64,000 bases of DNA from Bacillus taeanensis (GCF_003318295.1 NZ_QOCW01000002.1:62001-126000); one strand, 5' to 3'. Positions 44,686 through 53,351 are shown, numbered from the stretch's first letter. Notes: generated by a model not told the origin, from the sequence alone. Numbers and translations: made by a program.

Positions 44686-45105
44686 ATGAGGTATAATCGT
44701 AAAAAGAAAAAAGAATTGCTAAATAACATTTTAAAGTCCAGGCAGGAAATGGATGACCTGCAAGAATTTTTCCCCACCGTTTCTCATGATGACAAACCTC
44801 GATTAGCTATTCAAGCATCACCATTTTTTCATATTGAAGAAACAGAAACTTATTATAAAATTGATGGAGAACTAGAAAATATTACGTTGTCTGCGGTTGA
44901 ATTTGACATTGCAAATAACCGACTTTTTATTATAGGAAAAAGAAACCATATCGAAATGTTAAAATATATGGAATGGCAGTGGGAAGAAGAAAGTTACAGT
45001 GATTATCATCGCTCTTTTATTATACCTGAGGATGCAGACTGTAAAAAAACAACAGTTCGTTGTAATAAGAAAATGCTTCAAATTAAAATTCCTAAAAAGG
45101 ATTAA
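44686..45105 (+). CDS. Small heat-shock-like (Hsp20/alpha-crystallin domain) protein
   Basis: The 139-residue protein has a basic, helical N-terminal region and a C-terminal beta-sandwich segment of the alpha-crystallin type (TETYYKIDGELENITLSAVEFDI, RLFIIGKR, then YHRSFIIPEDADCKKTTVRCNKKMLQIKIPK). Such proteins in Bacillus are chaperones or minor coat proteins (CotM, CotP, YocM types). TTGGAGGAAG precedes the ATG. Assignment rests on fold pattern only. Confidence 0.65.
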   Translation: MRYNRKKKKELLNNILKSRQEMDDLQEFFPTVSHDDKPRLAIQASPFFHIEETETYYKIDGELENITLSAVEFDIANNRLFIIGKRNHIEMLKYMEWQWEEESYSDYHRSFIIPEDADCKKTTVRCNKKMLQIKIPKKD

Positions 45106-45125
45106 AAGATAAATAGACAAGCGAT

Positions 45126-45158
45126 GAAAAAACCGAACAAGTTTTGTTCGGTTTTTTC
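45126..45158. terminator. Bidirectional terminator
   Basis: GAAAAAACCGAACAA pairs with TTGTTCGGTTTTTTC; serves the Hsp20-like gene (+) and the truncated terC unit (-). Confidence 0.93.
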
Positions 45159-45169
45159 ATGATAAGATT

Positions 45170-45262
45170 TTATCCTTCCAGAGCATTATCACCAGCTAAC
45201 ACTAAGTCAATTACAATGATACTTAATAAGGCAGTGAAAAACTCGATTGTTAATAACTCCAT
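45170..45262 (-). pseudogene. TerC-family gene truncated to 30 codons
   Basis: On the minus strand, AGGAGG and ATG 45262 begin a 30-residue ORF (MELLTIEFFTALLSIIVIDL, then VLAGDNALEG). The first 27 residues are the first helix and the conserved DLVLAGDNA motif of TerC/YkoY/YceF membrane proteins. The ORF then stops at 45170, twelve bases before the terminator, where an intact gene would encode more than 200 further residues. The control region is complete (next entry), so an internal deletion of the coding part is the simplest explanation. Confidence 0.8.
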
Positions 45263-45289
45263 CTTACAGCCTCCTATACGAATAATATA

Positions 45290-45446
45290 AAAGAAAAAAC
45301 CTTGCTATGACAGCAAGGTAAAAAAGACAAAGAGAGACCTTACCATCATGGCAAAGGTCTTGCTAACAGCCGACTGCTGCCAATAAAGCCGGGGATTACT
45401 CCCGTCATGACGACTTTATTGCGAAATAGCTACTCCCCTTTGAAGT
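45290..45446 (-). ncRNA. yybP-ykoY manganese riboswitch with intrinsic terminator
   Basis: Read on the minus strand from about 45446, the leader starts AAAGGGGAGTAGC and contains a CCCGGCTTTATTGGCAGC-like central stem and the hallmark AGCAAGACCTTTGCC with its partner GGTAAGGTCTC. A separate hairpin, ACCTTGCT / AGCAAGGT, followed by TTTTTTC (about 45293-45325) is the expression-platform terminator. This class senses Mn2+ and controls TerC-type and other Mn exporters, which agrees with the TerC fragment behind it. Confidence 0.9.
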
Positions 45447-45483
45447 ATTTAATTTTTTAGTCAATTATTGAGATCACTTCTTC

Positions 45484-45807
45484 TTAAGGAACTTGTACTA
45501 ACTTTGTATGAGCAGAATCAGGATTTGAACCGGATGCGGCAACAATTTCGCTTAGTTCATCTCGAGCTGCTTCAATTGTAGGAAATGTTTCAAAAAATTT
45601 AACTCGAATTTCATTAATGTAATCTTTTCCTTCATAATTTTCATACAGTTTTATTTTAATATTATCGTCAAGTACTTTTGCAATCGTATATTTAGCTTTC
45701 ACTTCATCGAAGAAATAAAAATTATAGGTTTCGACAGGCATAAGACCATCACCGTCTACTCTTGTTTGATATGCTGCCTTATTTGTTAATACAATGTATT
45801 TTTCCAT
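45484..45807 (-). CDS. Hypothetical 107-residue protein
   Basis: The minus-strand gene has AAGGAG before ATG 45807. The soluble alpha/beta protein (MEKYIVLTNKAAYQTRVDGD, then YNFYFFDEVKAKYTIAKVLDD) has no recognised family. It lies upstream of, and in the same direction as, the riboswitch unit. Confidence 0.65.
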   Translation of the reverse strand: MEKYIVLTNKAAYQTRVDGDGLMPVETYNFYFFDEVKAKYTIAKVLDDNIKIKLYENYEGKDYINEIRVKFFETFPTIEAARDELSEIVAASGSNPDSAHTKLVQVP

Positions 45808-45983
45808 ATTCTCACTCCTTCTTTAAAATTGATTATTTCACAGTGCATGCGATGAAGTCTGTCAACAATCAATAACTGAACAATTAGTCATTTTAATCAC
45901 AGTGAGCCCTTAGACATTGTAATTTTTCAATTAGCAGGTATAAATAGCAATCATTTATTCACCTCTTTCAATTAATTCGGTAT

Positions 45984-45995
45984 TTGGTATACCAA
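45984..45995. promoter_or_regulatory. GntR-type operator, site 1
   Basis: TTGGTATACCAA, a perfect 12-nt palindrome; it is the best copy of the motif repeated through the next 10 kb. Confidence 0.65.
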
Positions 45996-46211
45996 TTATA
46001 TCTTTAAGTGTAAAGGAAATAGGGGGAGTAATCAATAGTTTTTTTACTTATCTGAAAATTTAAAAAGAATGGGAGTTTATATTACGAAATAGTAGAATAG
46101 TAAGTTAATTAAAAGTAACCTTGATTTATAAACGCTAATATGGGAGAAGGAGGTATAAGTATTTAGGAACTATCATCCTAATATTTTTATGAAAAACTTT
46201 TGTGATGAAAG

Positions 46212-46242
46212 GGTTTACATTACAGGTGTAAACCGCTATAAT
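46212..46242 (+). promoter_or_regulatory. Promoter with overlapping dyad
   Basis: TTTACA (46214-46219), 17 nt, TATAAT (46237-46242). The dyad GGTTTACA-N7-TGTAAACC (46212-46234) covers the -35 box and spacer. This dyad differs from the GntR-type motif, so a second regulator is likely. Confidence 0.6.
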
Positions 46243-46306
46243 CGTATTAATTACAGAAAATTATTTCTATTCTGTGATTAATGATAGGGAAAGGTGGTTG
46301 TAAAAA

Positions 46307-46645
46307 ATGCCAAAAGTGAGACTACATTTAGAAGAAGAGGTTTATGAACAGGAAATTAAAGAAAATAGCAATTTAGTTGTATTGGCTGGAACACGCCAGC
46401 TGCCTCATTTAAAGTACGGCTGTGGAATGGGAAAATGTACAAAGTGTGCATGTAAAATTTTAAAAGGCGAAGAAAATCTTCAAGAACCGAATTGGAAAGA
46501 GAAAAAGATGTTAGGAGAGAAAGTAGAAGAAGGATACCGTCTTGCTTGTCAATTAACAATAACAGATGATATTGAATTAAAACAAGAAGCTGTACCAATG
46601 AAAAAGATAAAACAGGAAGCGACAAAAGTAAGCAGCACAAATTAA
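46307..46645 (+). CDS. 2Fe-2S ferredoxin (first copy)
   Basis: A 112-residue plant/adrenodoxin-like ferredoxin with the cluster ligands Cys39, Cys44, Cys47 and Cys81 (CGMGKCTKC and LACQ), followed by a Lys-rich tail. It probably feeds electrons to the diiron-type oxidase of this locus; that link is inferred from shared operators. AAAGGTGG precedes the ATG. Confidence 0.88.
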   Translation: MPKVRLHLEEEVYEQEIKENSNLVVLAGTRQLPHLKYGCGMGKCTKCACKILKGEENLQEPNWKEKKMLGEKVEEGYRLACQLTITDDIELKQEAVPMKKIKQEATKVSSTN

Positions 46646-46657
46646 TTTTATTTATAT

Positions 46658-46669
46658 TTGGTATACAAA
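46658..46669. promoter_or_regulatory. GntR-type operator, site 2
   Basis: TTGGTATACAAA (one half-site changed), between the ferredoxin and creatininase-family genes. Confidence 0.55.
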
Positions 46670-46695
46670 ATACAAAAGGTTGGGATGGTGATAAT

Positions 46696-47460
46696 TTGAA
46701 CAAGTATATGTTAACAGAAATGACTTGGGAAGAAGTTCGCGATGCCCTTAAAACAGCGAAACTTGCCGTTGTTCCAATTGGTGCACACGAACAGCACGGT
46801 CCACATATGGTTGAAAGCTGTGATGCTGTTCTTGCTGAAAAGATGGCAGAGAAGCTTTCAGAAAAGTTATTTCCATACGCACTTGTAACCCCCACAATAA
46901 ATTTTGGTGTTTCTCAACACCATCTTAATTTTCCAGGAACAATCTCACTTCGTCCGACTACACTTATTACACTGTTGGAAGATATCATCACATCACTTAA
47001 ACACCATGGAATTAAGAAGTTTTTACTTTTAAATGCTCATGGAGGAAATCAAGCCGCATTAAATATAGCAAGCACTACATTATCAGCTGATCTTAATGTA
47101 GAAGTATATTATGCAAAAACTACAGCATCCGCAAAAAATGTTATTTCAAAACATATAACATCTTCGTTATTTGGGCACAGCTGTGAACGCGAAGTGTCCG
47201 AGGCAATGGTATTAGCTCCAGAGTTAATTCGTTTTAATAAATTAACAAAGGGAGACATTCAAGAAGGAAACTGGAAAAACCTTCGACCTGGCAGCCCAAT
47301 TCAAGGAAGCTATCAGTATGAAGACATGACGGCAAATGGCTGTATTGGAGATGCGACAAAAGCAAGCGAAGAACTTGGAAAGCTCATTGTAGAAGAAGCG
47401 TTGGAAAACTTAACAAATGCAATGAAATCATTTCTTGAGATTGATGTAAAGCTTGTATAA
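46696..47460 (+). CDS. Creatininase-family hydrolase
   Basis: The 254-residue protein (TTG start after GGATGGTGAT) shows the creatininase metal site: VPIGAHEQHGPH, CDAVLAEKMAE, FGVSQHH, NAHGGN and the late glutamate in GHSCEREVSEAM. Family members hydrolyse cyclic or linear amides and some process peptides (MftE). In this locus an amidohydrolase acting on the imported substrate is plausible, but specificity is unknown. Confidence 0.85.
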   Translation: MNKYMLTEMTWEEVRDALKTAKLAVVPIGAHEQHGPHMVESCDAVLAEKMAEKLSEKLFPYALVTPTINFGVSQHHLNFPGTISLRPTTLITLLEDIITSLKHHGIKKFLLLNAHGGNQAALNIASTTLSADLNVEVYYAKTTASAKNVISKHITSSLFGHSCEREVSEAMVLAPELIRFNKLTKGDIQEGNWKNLRPGSPIQGSYQYEDMTANGCIGDATKASEELGKLIVEEALENLTNAMKSFLEIDVKLV

Positions 47461-47497
47461 AGATTTTACATTAAAAAAATGAAAGAGGGTGCTTTGC

Positions 47498-48958
47498 TTG
47501 GAATTAACGTTAGCTCATTGGGGGTACGCACTAGTTACGATTATTGTTATTGTTACAATGTTGTTTCGTAGAGGAGTTGTTTTGCCAACGTTAATCGGTA
47601 CGCTTTTAGTCGCTTGGATTTATAAAGGGTCATTAGTTGGTGCACTGCAAGCTGTGTTTAATGCAAACTTAGTAGCGGCAAAAGAACTGTTCAGCATCTT
47701 TTTAATTATCACGTTTATGGTAGCCTTACTGCAGTCATTAAAAGATCTTGGAGCCGATCAAAAAATGATCAGCCCGATTCAAAAGGTGATGAAAAATGGG
47801 CATATAGCCTACTTCGTTTTAATTGGTATTACATTTATTGTATCATTGTTTTTTTGGCCAACACCAGCGGTACCGCTCGTTTGTGCACTGCTTGTTCCGG
47901 CAGCAGTTCGTGCAGGGCTGCCAGCAATAGGAGCTGCGATGGCTGTTGCAATTGCAGGACAAGGAATGGCATTGTCTTCAGATTATATTATGCAAATCGC
48001 ACCAATGTTGAGTGCGACAGCAGCAGGTATTGAAACAGCAGCAGTTGCAGATAAAGCCCTTATTCTTTCGCTTATTACAGGGGGCACAGCAATTGTAATG
48101 GCATATGTAATGGTCCGTAAAACAATTCAAAAACCAAATAATGAAACAGTAGAAAAAGAAATCAATGCGATGCAGGGTCTCGTCATTGACCAGCAAACTG
48201 CAAATGAATTATCTGCAGCAGCTGAGCAATTTATTTCAGATAAAGAAAAAGAACGTTGGAGTAAGTTGTTTGCCGTTCTCGTTCCAGCAGCAATGCTTGC
48301 AGTTATGATTTTCATGTTTTCAACAAAAACTTCAGGTAGTATGGGAGGATTTGAAGGTGGAGATGGAGCGGCATTTATTGGTGGTGTGGCAATTGTATTA
48401 TTAGCACTAGCAAGTGTTGCTTTTGGCCGTATTCATGCTCTTGATAAAATTAGTGATCATATTACAGAAGGGTTTGTGTTTGCATTTCGTGCAATGGGTC
48501 CTGTTATCCCAATTGCAGGTTTCTTCTTCTTAGGAAGCGGTGATTTTACTGCATCAATCTTATCGTTAGGGGAAGATGCGGCAAAGCCAGCATTTTTATT
48601 TGATCTTGTTCAGGCAGTACAAGCGGGTATCCCACAAAATGCTGTTGTAACGGCTTTTGGAGTGTTAATCATTGGGATTATTACTGGCCTTGATGGTTCA
48701 GGTTTTTCTGGACTTCCTTTAACAGGGGCCCTTTCAGGTGCAATGGCAGGAGGAGCTGGTCTTGATCCATCAACTTTAGCTGCAATTGGACAAATGGGTT
48801 CAATTTGGACTGGTGGTGGAACGTTAATTGCTTGGTCATCACTTGTTGCAGTAGCTGGTTTTTGTGGTGTATCAGTGCTGGAACTTGCACGAAAAAATTT
48901 TCTGCCAGTTATGTCAGGACTAATCCTAGCAACCATTCTAGCTCTTATTATATGGTAA
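47498..48958 (+). CDS. Large secondary transporter (ion-transporter superfamily)
   Basis: GAGGGTG selects TTG 47498, giving 486 residues with about 12-13 membrane helices and an internal hydrophilic loop (about 213-265). Repeated Gly/Pro-rich re-entrant loops (FFWPTPAVPLVCALL and GLDGSGFSGLPLTGALSG) are typical of carriers of organic anions. It follows the creatininase-family gene by 37 nt and probably imports its substrate. Family not fixed. Confidence 0.72.
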   Translation: MELTLAHWGYALVTIIVIVTMLFRRGVVLPTLIGTLLVAWIYKGSLVGALQAVFNANLVAAKELFSIFLIITFMVALLQSLKDLGADQKMISPIQKVMKNGHIAYFVLIGITFIVSLFFWPTPAVPLVCALLVPAAVRAGLPAIGAAMAVAIAGQGMALSSDYIMQIAPMLSATAAGIETAAVADKALILSLITGGTAIVMAYVMVRKTIQKPNNETVEKEINAMQGLVIDQQTANELSAAAEQFISDKEKERWSKLFAVLVPAAMLAVMIFMFSTKTSGSMGGFEGGDGAAFIGGVAIVLLALASVAFGRIHALDKISDHITEGFVFAFRAMGPVIPIAGFFFLGSGDFTASILSLGEDAAKPAFLFDLVQAVQAGIPQNAVVTAFGVLIIGIITGLDGSGFSGLPLTGALSGAMAGGAGLDPSTLAAIGQMGSIWTGGGTLIAWSSLVAVAGFCGVSVLELARKNFLPVMSGLILATILALIIW

Positions 48959-48996
48959 ATTACTTAATAAATTTTTAGAAAATTTTAAATTGTGTG

Positions 48997-49025
48997 TTGA
49001 CAGTTTATAGATTGTAGGTTAACAT
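48997..49025 (+). promoter_or_regulatory. Sigma-A promoter of the HDO operon
   Basis: TTGACA (48997-49002), 17 nt, TAACAT (49020-49025), followed 12 nt later by an operator copy. Confidence 0.6.
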
Positions 49026-49037
49026 ACAATTAACAAG

Positions 49038-49049
49038 TTGGTATACCAA
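49038..49049. promoter_or_regulatory. GntR-type operator, site 3
   Basis: TTGGTATACCAA, perfect palindrome just downstream of the -10 box. Confidence 0.65.
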
Positions 49050-49173
49050 ATACATAAAAGGTTGGGATGATAGAGTACAGCGTGATACAGAACAAGCCCA
49101 TTATACAGCTAACATTCCATTAAAATGTACATAGTAGTTCTTATAATTACTTTGTACATCTATCATCACTTAT

Positions 49174-49185
49174 TTGGTATACAAA
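49174..49185. promoter_or_regulatory. GntR-type operator, site 4
   Basis: TTGGTATACAAA, 50 nt before the HDO-type gene; identical to site 2. Confidence 0.55.
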
Positions 49186-49235
49186 ATACTAAATACAAAA
49201 ATAAATTGTTAAAAGCAAATAGGAGGAGATTTTAA

Positions 49236-49958
49236 ATGGCAGTGTTACTTTCTAAAGATGAGTTTCGTAAAGAGTTAGAGGAAGCGATTAAAGGAAATCA
49301 CAGTCAAAAGGCACCATTTACAATTGCTTGGGCTGAAGGAAAACTTGAACGAAAGCACTTTGCAAGATGGGCAGAAAATCATTACCATTATGTGGGACCT
49401 TTCGCTGATTACTTAGCATATATTTATCATAATACTCCAGAAAAATATTCAGATGCGAAAGACTTCACTCTTCAAAATATGTATGAAGAAGAAATTGCGG
49501 CTGATCGTCATACAGATCTTCTCGTTCGCTTTGCAGAATCGTGTGGCACAACACGTGAACGTATTGAAGATCCAAACAATATGGCACCGACAACTTTAGG
49601 TTTGCAAAGCTGGTGTTATGCGGTAGCGGCGCGTGAAAACTTTGTTGTTGCAACAGCAGCACTTGTTGTTGGATTAGAATCGCAAGTTCCTGATATTTAT
49701 CGTAAACAAACACCAGTGTTAAGAGAGAAATATGGATTTACAGATGAAGAAATTGAGTTTTTTGACCTTCACATCGTATCAGATGAAATCCATGGTGAGC
49801 GCGGATATAAAATTGTACTTGAATGTGCAGACACACCAGAACTGCAGCAGCGCTGTTTAGAAGTTGTTCGTACTGGAGCAAAAATGCGCCGCATGTACAT
49901 GGACGGCTTATGGAAAGAATATTTGGAAAAAGATTTAGGTTCAATGATGCAAGTTTAA
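49236..49958 (+). CDS. Haem-oxygenase-fold diiron oxidase (HDO; PqqC/TenA-like, CADD-type ligands)
   Basis: The 240-residue all-helical protein has the PqqC/TenA fold. It carries the six-ligand pattern of haem-oxygenase-like diiron oxidases: Glu85 with His92 seven residues on (EEEIAADRH), Glu148 (VGLES), and His179, Asp183, His186 (HIVSDEIH). The spacing E-x6-H, E, H-x3-D-x2-H is that of CADD. TenA and PqqC lack this full set, so an O2-activating oxygenase or desaturase role is likely. TAGGAGGAG precedes the ATG. Substrate unknown. Confidence 0.82.
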   Translation: MAVLLSKDEFRKELEEAIKGNHSQKAPFTIAWAEGKLERKHFARWAENHYHYVGPFADYLAYIYHNTPEKYSDAKDFTLQNMYEEEIAADRHTDLLVRFAESCGTTRERIEDPNNMAPTTLGLQSWCYAVAARENFVVATAALVVGLESQVPDIYRKQTPVLREKYGFTDEEIEFFDLHIVSDEIHGERGYKIVLECADTPELQQRCLEVVRTGAKMRRMYMDGLWKEYLEKDLGSMMQV

Positions 49959-50052
49959 TTGAAAAGAAGTGGACAGGCAGTTTCTTCACGATAGAGGAGG
50001 CTGCCCCAATTTTTATAAGCTTTACATTCTTACATAGGAAAGGGTGATCGTG

Positions 50053-51516
50053 TTGTTGACAACAAAAGTGGAAACTTACAAAAATTATATTAATGGCGAT
50101 TGGATAGAAGCGCTCGAAAAAGAAACATTTGAAAGCAGAAACCCTGCAAACAGAGAGGAGATTGTTGGACGTTTTCAAGCATCAAAACGTGAGGATGTAA
50201 AAAAAGCAATCGATGCAGCACACCAGGCATTTCCTTCATGGGCGAAAACAGCTCCATCAAAGCGAGCTGCGATTTTAAATAAAGCAGCAGAAATTTTAGA
50301 AAGCAATATTGATCAGCTGGCAGAAGAATTAACGCGAGAAGAAGGGAAAGTTATTGGTGCAAGCAAGGGGGAGGTTGCACGTTCTGCACAAACACTTCGC
50401 TACTATGCTGTTGAAGGATTAAGCTTTACTGGAGAAACATTTCCGGCTGACGATCCAAATCTAAATGTTTATACAAAGCGCGAACCTCTAGGAGTTATTT
50501 CCATTATTACACCGTGGAATTTCCCGCTTTCCATTCCAGTAAGAAAAATTGCTCCAGCCTTAATGACGGGAAATACGGTTTTGTTTAAACCTTCGTCTGA
50601 TACACCATTGATTGCATATCGTCTAGTAGAAGCACTTCACAAAGCAGGTATTCCAGCAGGTGTTATTAATTTTGTCACAGGATCTGCCTCTGACACAGGT
50701 GAAGAGCTTGTTTCAAATGCAGCCATTCGCGCTGTTACATTCACCGGTTCCACACGTGCAGGGGAAGCGATTCACCGCAGTGTATCTCTAACAACAAGAA
50801 CACAAATGGAGTTAGGGGGCAAAAATCCACTTATTGTGATGGATGATGCGGATCTTGATAAAGCTGTTTCGTTAACAGTGAACGGCGGCTTTTCGTTAAC
50901 AGGACAAGCGTGTACAGGTACGAGTCGGGTAATTATTATGAAACAATTAAAAAGTCAATTTGTTGAAAAGCTTATTCAAAAAACGAGCAAATTAAAAATT
51001 GGGAATGGCTTTGAAGAGGGAGTAACAATTGGACCGTTAGCGAATGAAAAGCAGCTTAAAACTGTGCTTCATTACATTGAAATAGGAAAAGAAGAAGGTG
51101 CAGAACTTGTCTATGGTGGGGAACCAATCACACATGACAACTATGAAAAAGGGTACTATGTACAGCCTGCTATTTTTACAAATGTTACTCCTAAAATGCG
51201 TATTGCACAGGAAGAAATTTTTGGTCCGGTCGTTTCAATAATTGAGGCTGACAATTATGAAGAAGCGATTACGATTGCAAATGATGTAGAGTACGGACTT
51301 TCTGCATCAATTGTTACAAATGATATAAAACGATCAAAACAATTTATTAATGATATCGAATCAGGCACAGTTAAAGTAAACGGCACAACAACAGGAAATC
51401 TGATTAATGCGCCGTTTGGAGGGATAAAAAAGTCAAGCACATCCACATTTCGTGAATCTGGAAGAGTAGGATTAGAGTTTTTTACTCAAACAAAAACCGT
51501 CTATGTTCATTCTTAA
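50053..51516 (+). CDS. Aldehyde dehydrogenase
   Basis: The start is uncertain among GTG 50044, GTG 50050, TTG 50053 and TTG 50056; AAAGGGTGAT (50039-50048) best fits 50053 (487 residues). ALDH motifs are ITPWNFPLSIPVRKIAPAL, the glutamate in LELGGKNP-like MELGGKNP and the cysteine in GQACTGTSR. It is paralogous to the enzyme at 26978. It would oxidise an aldehyde released by the upstream steps. Confidence 0.88.
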   Translation: MLTTKVETYKNYINGDWIEALEKETFESRNPANREEIVGRFQASKREDVKKAIDAAHQAFPSWAKTAPSKRAAILNKAAEILESNIDQLAEELTREEGKVIGASKGEVARSAQTLRYYAVEGLSFTGETFPADDPNLNVYTKREPLGVISIITPWNFPLSIPVRKIAPALMTGNTVLFKPSSDTPLIAYRLVEALHKAGIPAGVINFVTGSASDTGEELVSNAAIRAVTFTGSTRAGEAIHRSVSLTTRTQMELGGKNPLIVMDDADLDKAVSLTVNGGFSLTGQACTGTSRVIIMKQLKSQFVEKLIQKTSKLKIGNGFEEGVTIGPLANEKQLKTVLHYIEIGKEEGAELVYGGEPITHDNYEKGYYVQPAIFTNVTPKMRIAQEEIFGPVVSIIEADNYEEAITIANDVEYGLSASIVTNDIKRSKQFINDIESGTVKVNGTTTGNLINAPFGGIKKSSTSTFRESGRVGLEFFTQTKTVYVHS

Positions 51517-51559
51517 AGTGATTATGGCTAAAAGTATTCATAGTTAGGGGGAACATTTA

Positions 51560-52039
51560 ATGAAACAAGTATTAAAACTAGAATTAGAAGAAGCAAAAGT
51601 AATGATTGAAGCGGCGAAGAAGAAATCAGAAGAAATTAATGTACTGGAAACGATTTGTATTGTTGACGATGGTGGTCATGTAATCGCCTTAGAAAGAATG
51701 AATGGAGCACGAATTACGGGTCCGGAAATTGCGATTGCAAAAGCATTCACTGCGGCAGGACATAAGCGTTCTACACATTTATTTAATAAAGAACCAAATG
51801 GACCGGTGCTGCCTGGCAATGAAGCGTTTGGTATTCAGCATATGATTCCTGGAAAATTTGCTGTTTTCGTTGGTGGATTTCCAATCGTTGTAAACGGAGA
51901 AGTAATTGGTGGAATTGGTGTGAGCGGTGGTAATGGTGAGCAGGATATTGCAGCTGGAACCGCAGCACTTCAAGCGCTGCAGGAGCTTTTTAATAAAGAT
52001 GGTCATGAAGTTATCGTGACTGCAGATATTAAAAAATAA
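51560..52039 (+). CDS. GlcG/HbpS (DUF336) family protein
   Basis: The 159-residue protein has the DUF336 core (ETICIVDDGGHVIALERMNGA, SGGNGEQD, PIVVNGEVIGGIGVSG). Such proteins bind haem or cobalamin-related ligands, or are enzymes of uncertain function, and often stand in catabolic operons. GGGGG precedes ATG 51560. It is followed by a hairpin. Confidence 0.85.
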   Translation: MKQVLKLELEEAKVMIEAAKKKSEEINVLETICIVDDGGHVIALERMNGARITGPEIAIAKAFTAAGHKRSTHLFNKEPNGPVLPGNEAFGIQHMIPGKFAVFVGGFPIVVNGEVIGGIGVSGGNGEQDIAAGTAALQALQELFNKDGHEVIVTADIKK

Positions 52040-52051
52040 TAACGATCATAA

Positions 52052-52100
52052 AGGATATGTTCGGTTTACGTGAAGTGAAAGCGTAAATAGAGCATATCCT
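52052..52100 (+). terminator. Branched hairpin, possible terminator
   Basis: AGGATATG pairs with CATATCCT, and an inner GTTTACG pairs with CGTAAAT; the tail is AAAATTTTATT. Confidence 0.55.
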
Positions 52101-52159
52101 AAAATTTTATTAAAGTAGATGCAGCCCATTATTTTTAATATAGAAAGAAGGAGATTAAG

Positions 52160-52762
52160 GTGAAACGCTACCTTGAATTAACGATTGGATTTGCAAGAAC
52201 AGGAGTTACTGGCTATGGAGGAGGTCCTGCAACAATTCCACTAATTGAATATGAGGCAGTAAAAAAGTATCGATGGATGACAGAAGAAGAATTTGGTGAA
52301 ACATTAGCACTAGCAAACACTCTTCCTGGGCCAATTGCAACAAAAATGGCTGCATATATTGGTTATAAAGTACAAGGAGTCGTTGGTGCTGTGGTGGCGA
52401 TTCTTGCTCATGTTCTTCCTTCTTTAATTGGAATGGTAGGATTATTAGGTTTTCTTTATTCATTTCGAAATTCGCCGATTGTAAGCGGTATGGTAGAGGG
52501 AGTTACTCCGGTCATTGGTGTGATGCTTGCTGGACTTGCTTATAAGTTTTTTGAAAAAGGAAAAAAAGGGCTTGGAATTCCAATTATGGGAGCTTCTGTT
52601 GGACTTTGTTTTGTTTTCCTTGAGCTTGTTAAAGTTCACCCAGGAATCGTGATTGCTTTATTTCTTCTAACAGCATTCTTTACAGCAATGTATAAAGAAA
52701 AAGAAAAAGAAAAGCGATTACAGGTTAATACAGAGATAGAAAGGAAGGAAAAAAGACTATGA
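52160..52762 (+). CDS. CHR-family (chromate transporter) half protein 1
   Basis: The 200-residue membrane protein has one CHR domain (GYGGGPATIPLIEYEAVKKY, LPGPIATKMAAYIGYK) and about five helices; GTG start after AAGAAGGAG. Short CHR proteins work as pairs in opposite topology, and the partner follows with an ATGA overlap. The family is named for chromate efflux, but in this catabolic context another anion is likely. Confidence 0.87.
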   Translation: MKRYLELTIGFARTGVTGYGGGPATIPLIEYEAVKKYRWMTEEEFGETLALANTLPGPIATKMAAYIGYKVQGVVGAVVAILAHVLPSLIGMVGLLGFLYSFRNSPIVSGMVEGVTPVIGVMLAGLAYKFFEKGKKGLGIPIMGASVGLCFVFLELVKVHPGIVIALFLLTAFFTAMYKEKEKEKRLQVNTEIERKEKRL

Positions 52763-53289
52763 TTTACTGGGACTTATTTTGGGCGTTTTTTATATCAAAT
52801 TTATTAGGATACGGCGGCGGACCATCGACAATTCCGCTTATACAAAACGAAGTTGTAAACGAATACCATTGGATGACGTTAAGTGAATTTGGTGATTTAC
52901 TAGCAATCGCGAATGTTCTTCCAGGACCGATTGCAACAAAAATGGCCGGATTTATCGGGTATCAAATTGGAGGAGTTCCAGGAGCATTTCTTGCTTTATT
53001 TGCAACGATTGCGCCATCTGCCGCAGCAGTTATTATGCTCTTTAAATTTGCAGAACGATTTAAAAAGTCGCTTCATGTTAAATTTATGACAAAAGCTGTT
53101 CAGCCGGTTATTGCCGTTCTTTTAGGGGTACTTGTTTATCAATTTTTCTTATCTGCATTTGAGCGAAGCGGCTTGTTTCATTTAGCTCTTTTAGCAAGTG
53201 TAAGCTTTATTGCAATGGAAAAAATAAAAGTGCATCCAGCACTCGTGATTTTAGCAGCACTTTTTTATGGAGGCATGCTTTTATCTTAA
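52759..53289 (+). CDS. CHR-family (chromate transporter) half protein 2
   Basis: The 176-residue partner shares the motifs of the first half (GYGGGPSTIPLIQNEVVNEY, LPGPIATKMAGFIGYQ). The gene overlaps the first by 4 nt, so coupled synthesis of the heterodimer is expected. Confidence 0.87.
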   Translation: MIYWDLFWAFFISNLLGYGGGPSTIPLIQNEVVNEYHWMTLSEFGDLLAIANVLPGPIATKMAGFIGYQIGGVPGAFLALFATIAPSAAAVIMLFKFAERFKKSLHVKFMTKAVQPVIAVLLGVLVYQFFLSAFERSGLFHLALLASVSFIAMEKIKVHPALVILAALFYGGMLLS

Positions 53290-53351
53290 TCATAAATTGT
53301 ATGAATGTTTAAACATTATCATTTGCGAAGAGAAGTTAAAATAAGCTATAC

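Larger units (their letters stand above)
45808..46306. other. Regulatory intergenic region ahead of the ferredoxin gene
   Basis: About 500 nt with no gene. It holds a perfect GntR-type operator (45984-45995) and, nearer the gene, a promoter with a long dyad (46212-46242). Confidence 0.6.

Noticed and set aside
46356-46895. 179-codon minus-strand ORF spanning the ferredoxin and creatininase-family genes
   Set aside because: It covers two genes with clear catalytic motifs and an operator; no SD and an implausible Leu-rich low-complexity stretch.
49236-49958. Assignment as thiaminase II (TenA) or PQQ synthase (PqqC)
   Set aside because: It has the full diiron ligand pattern, and there are no thiamine or pqq genes in the neighbourhood.
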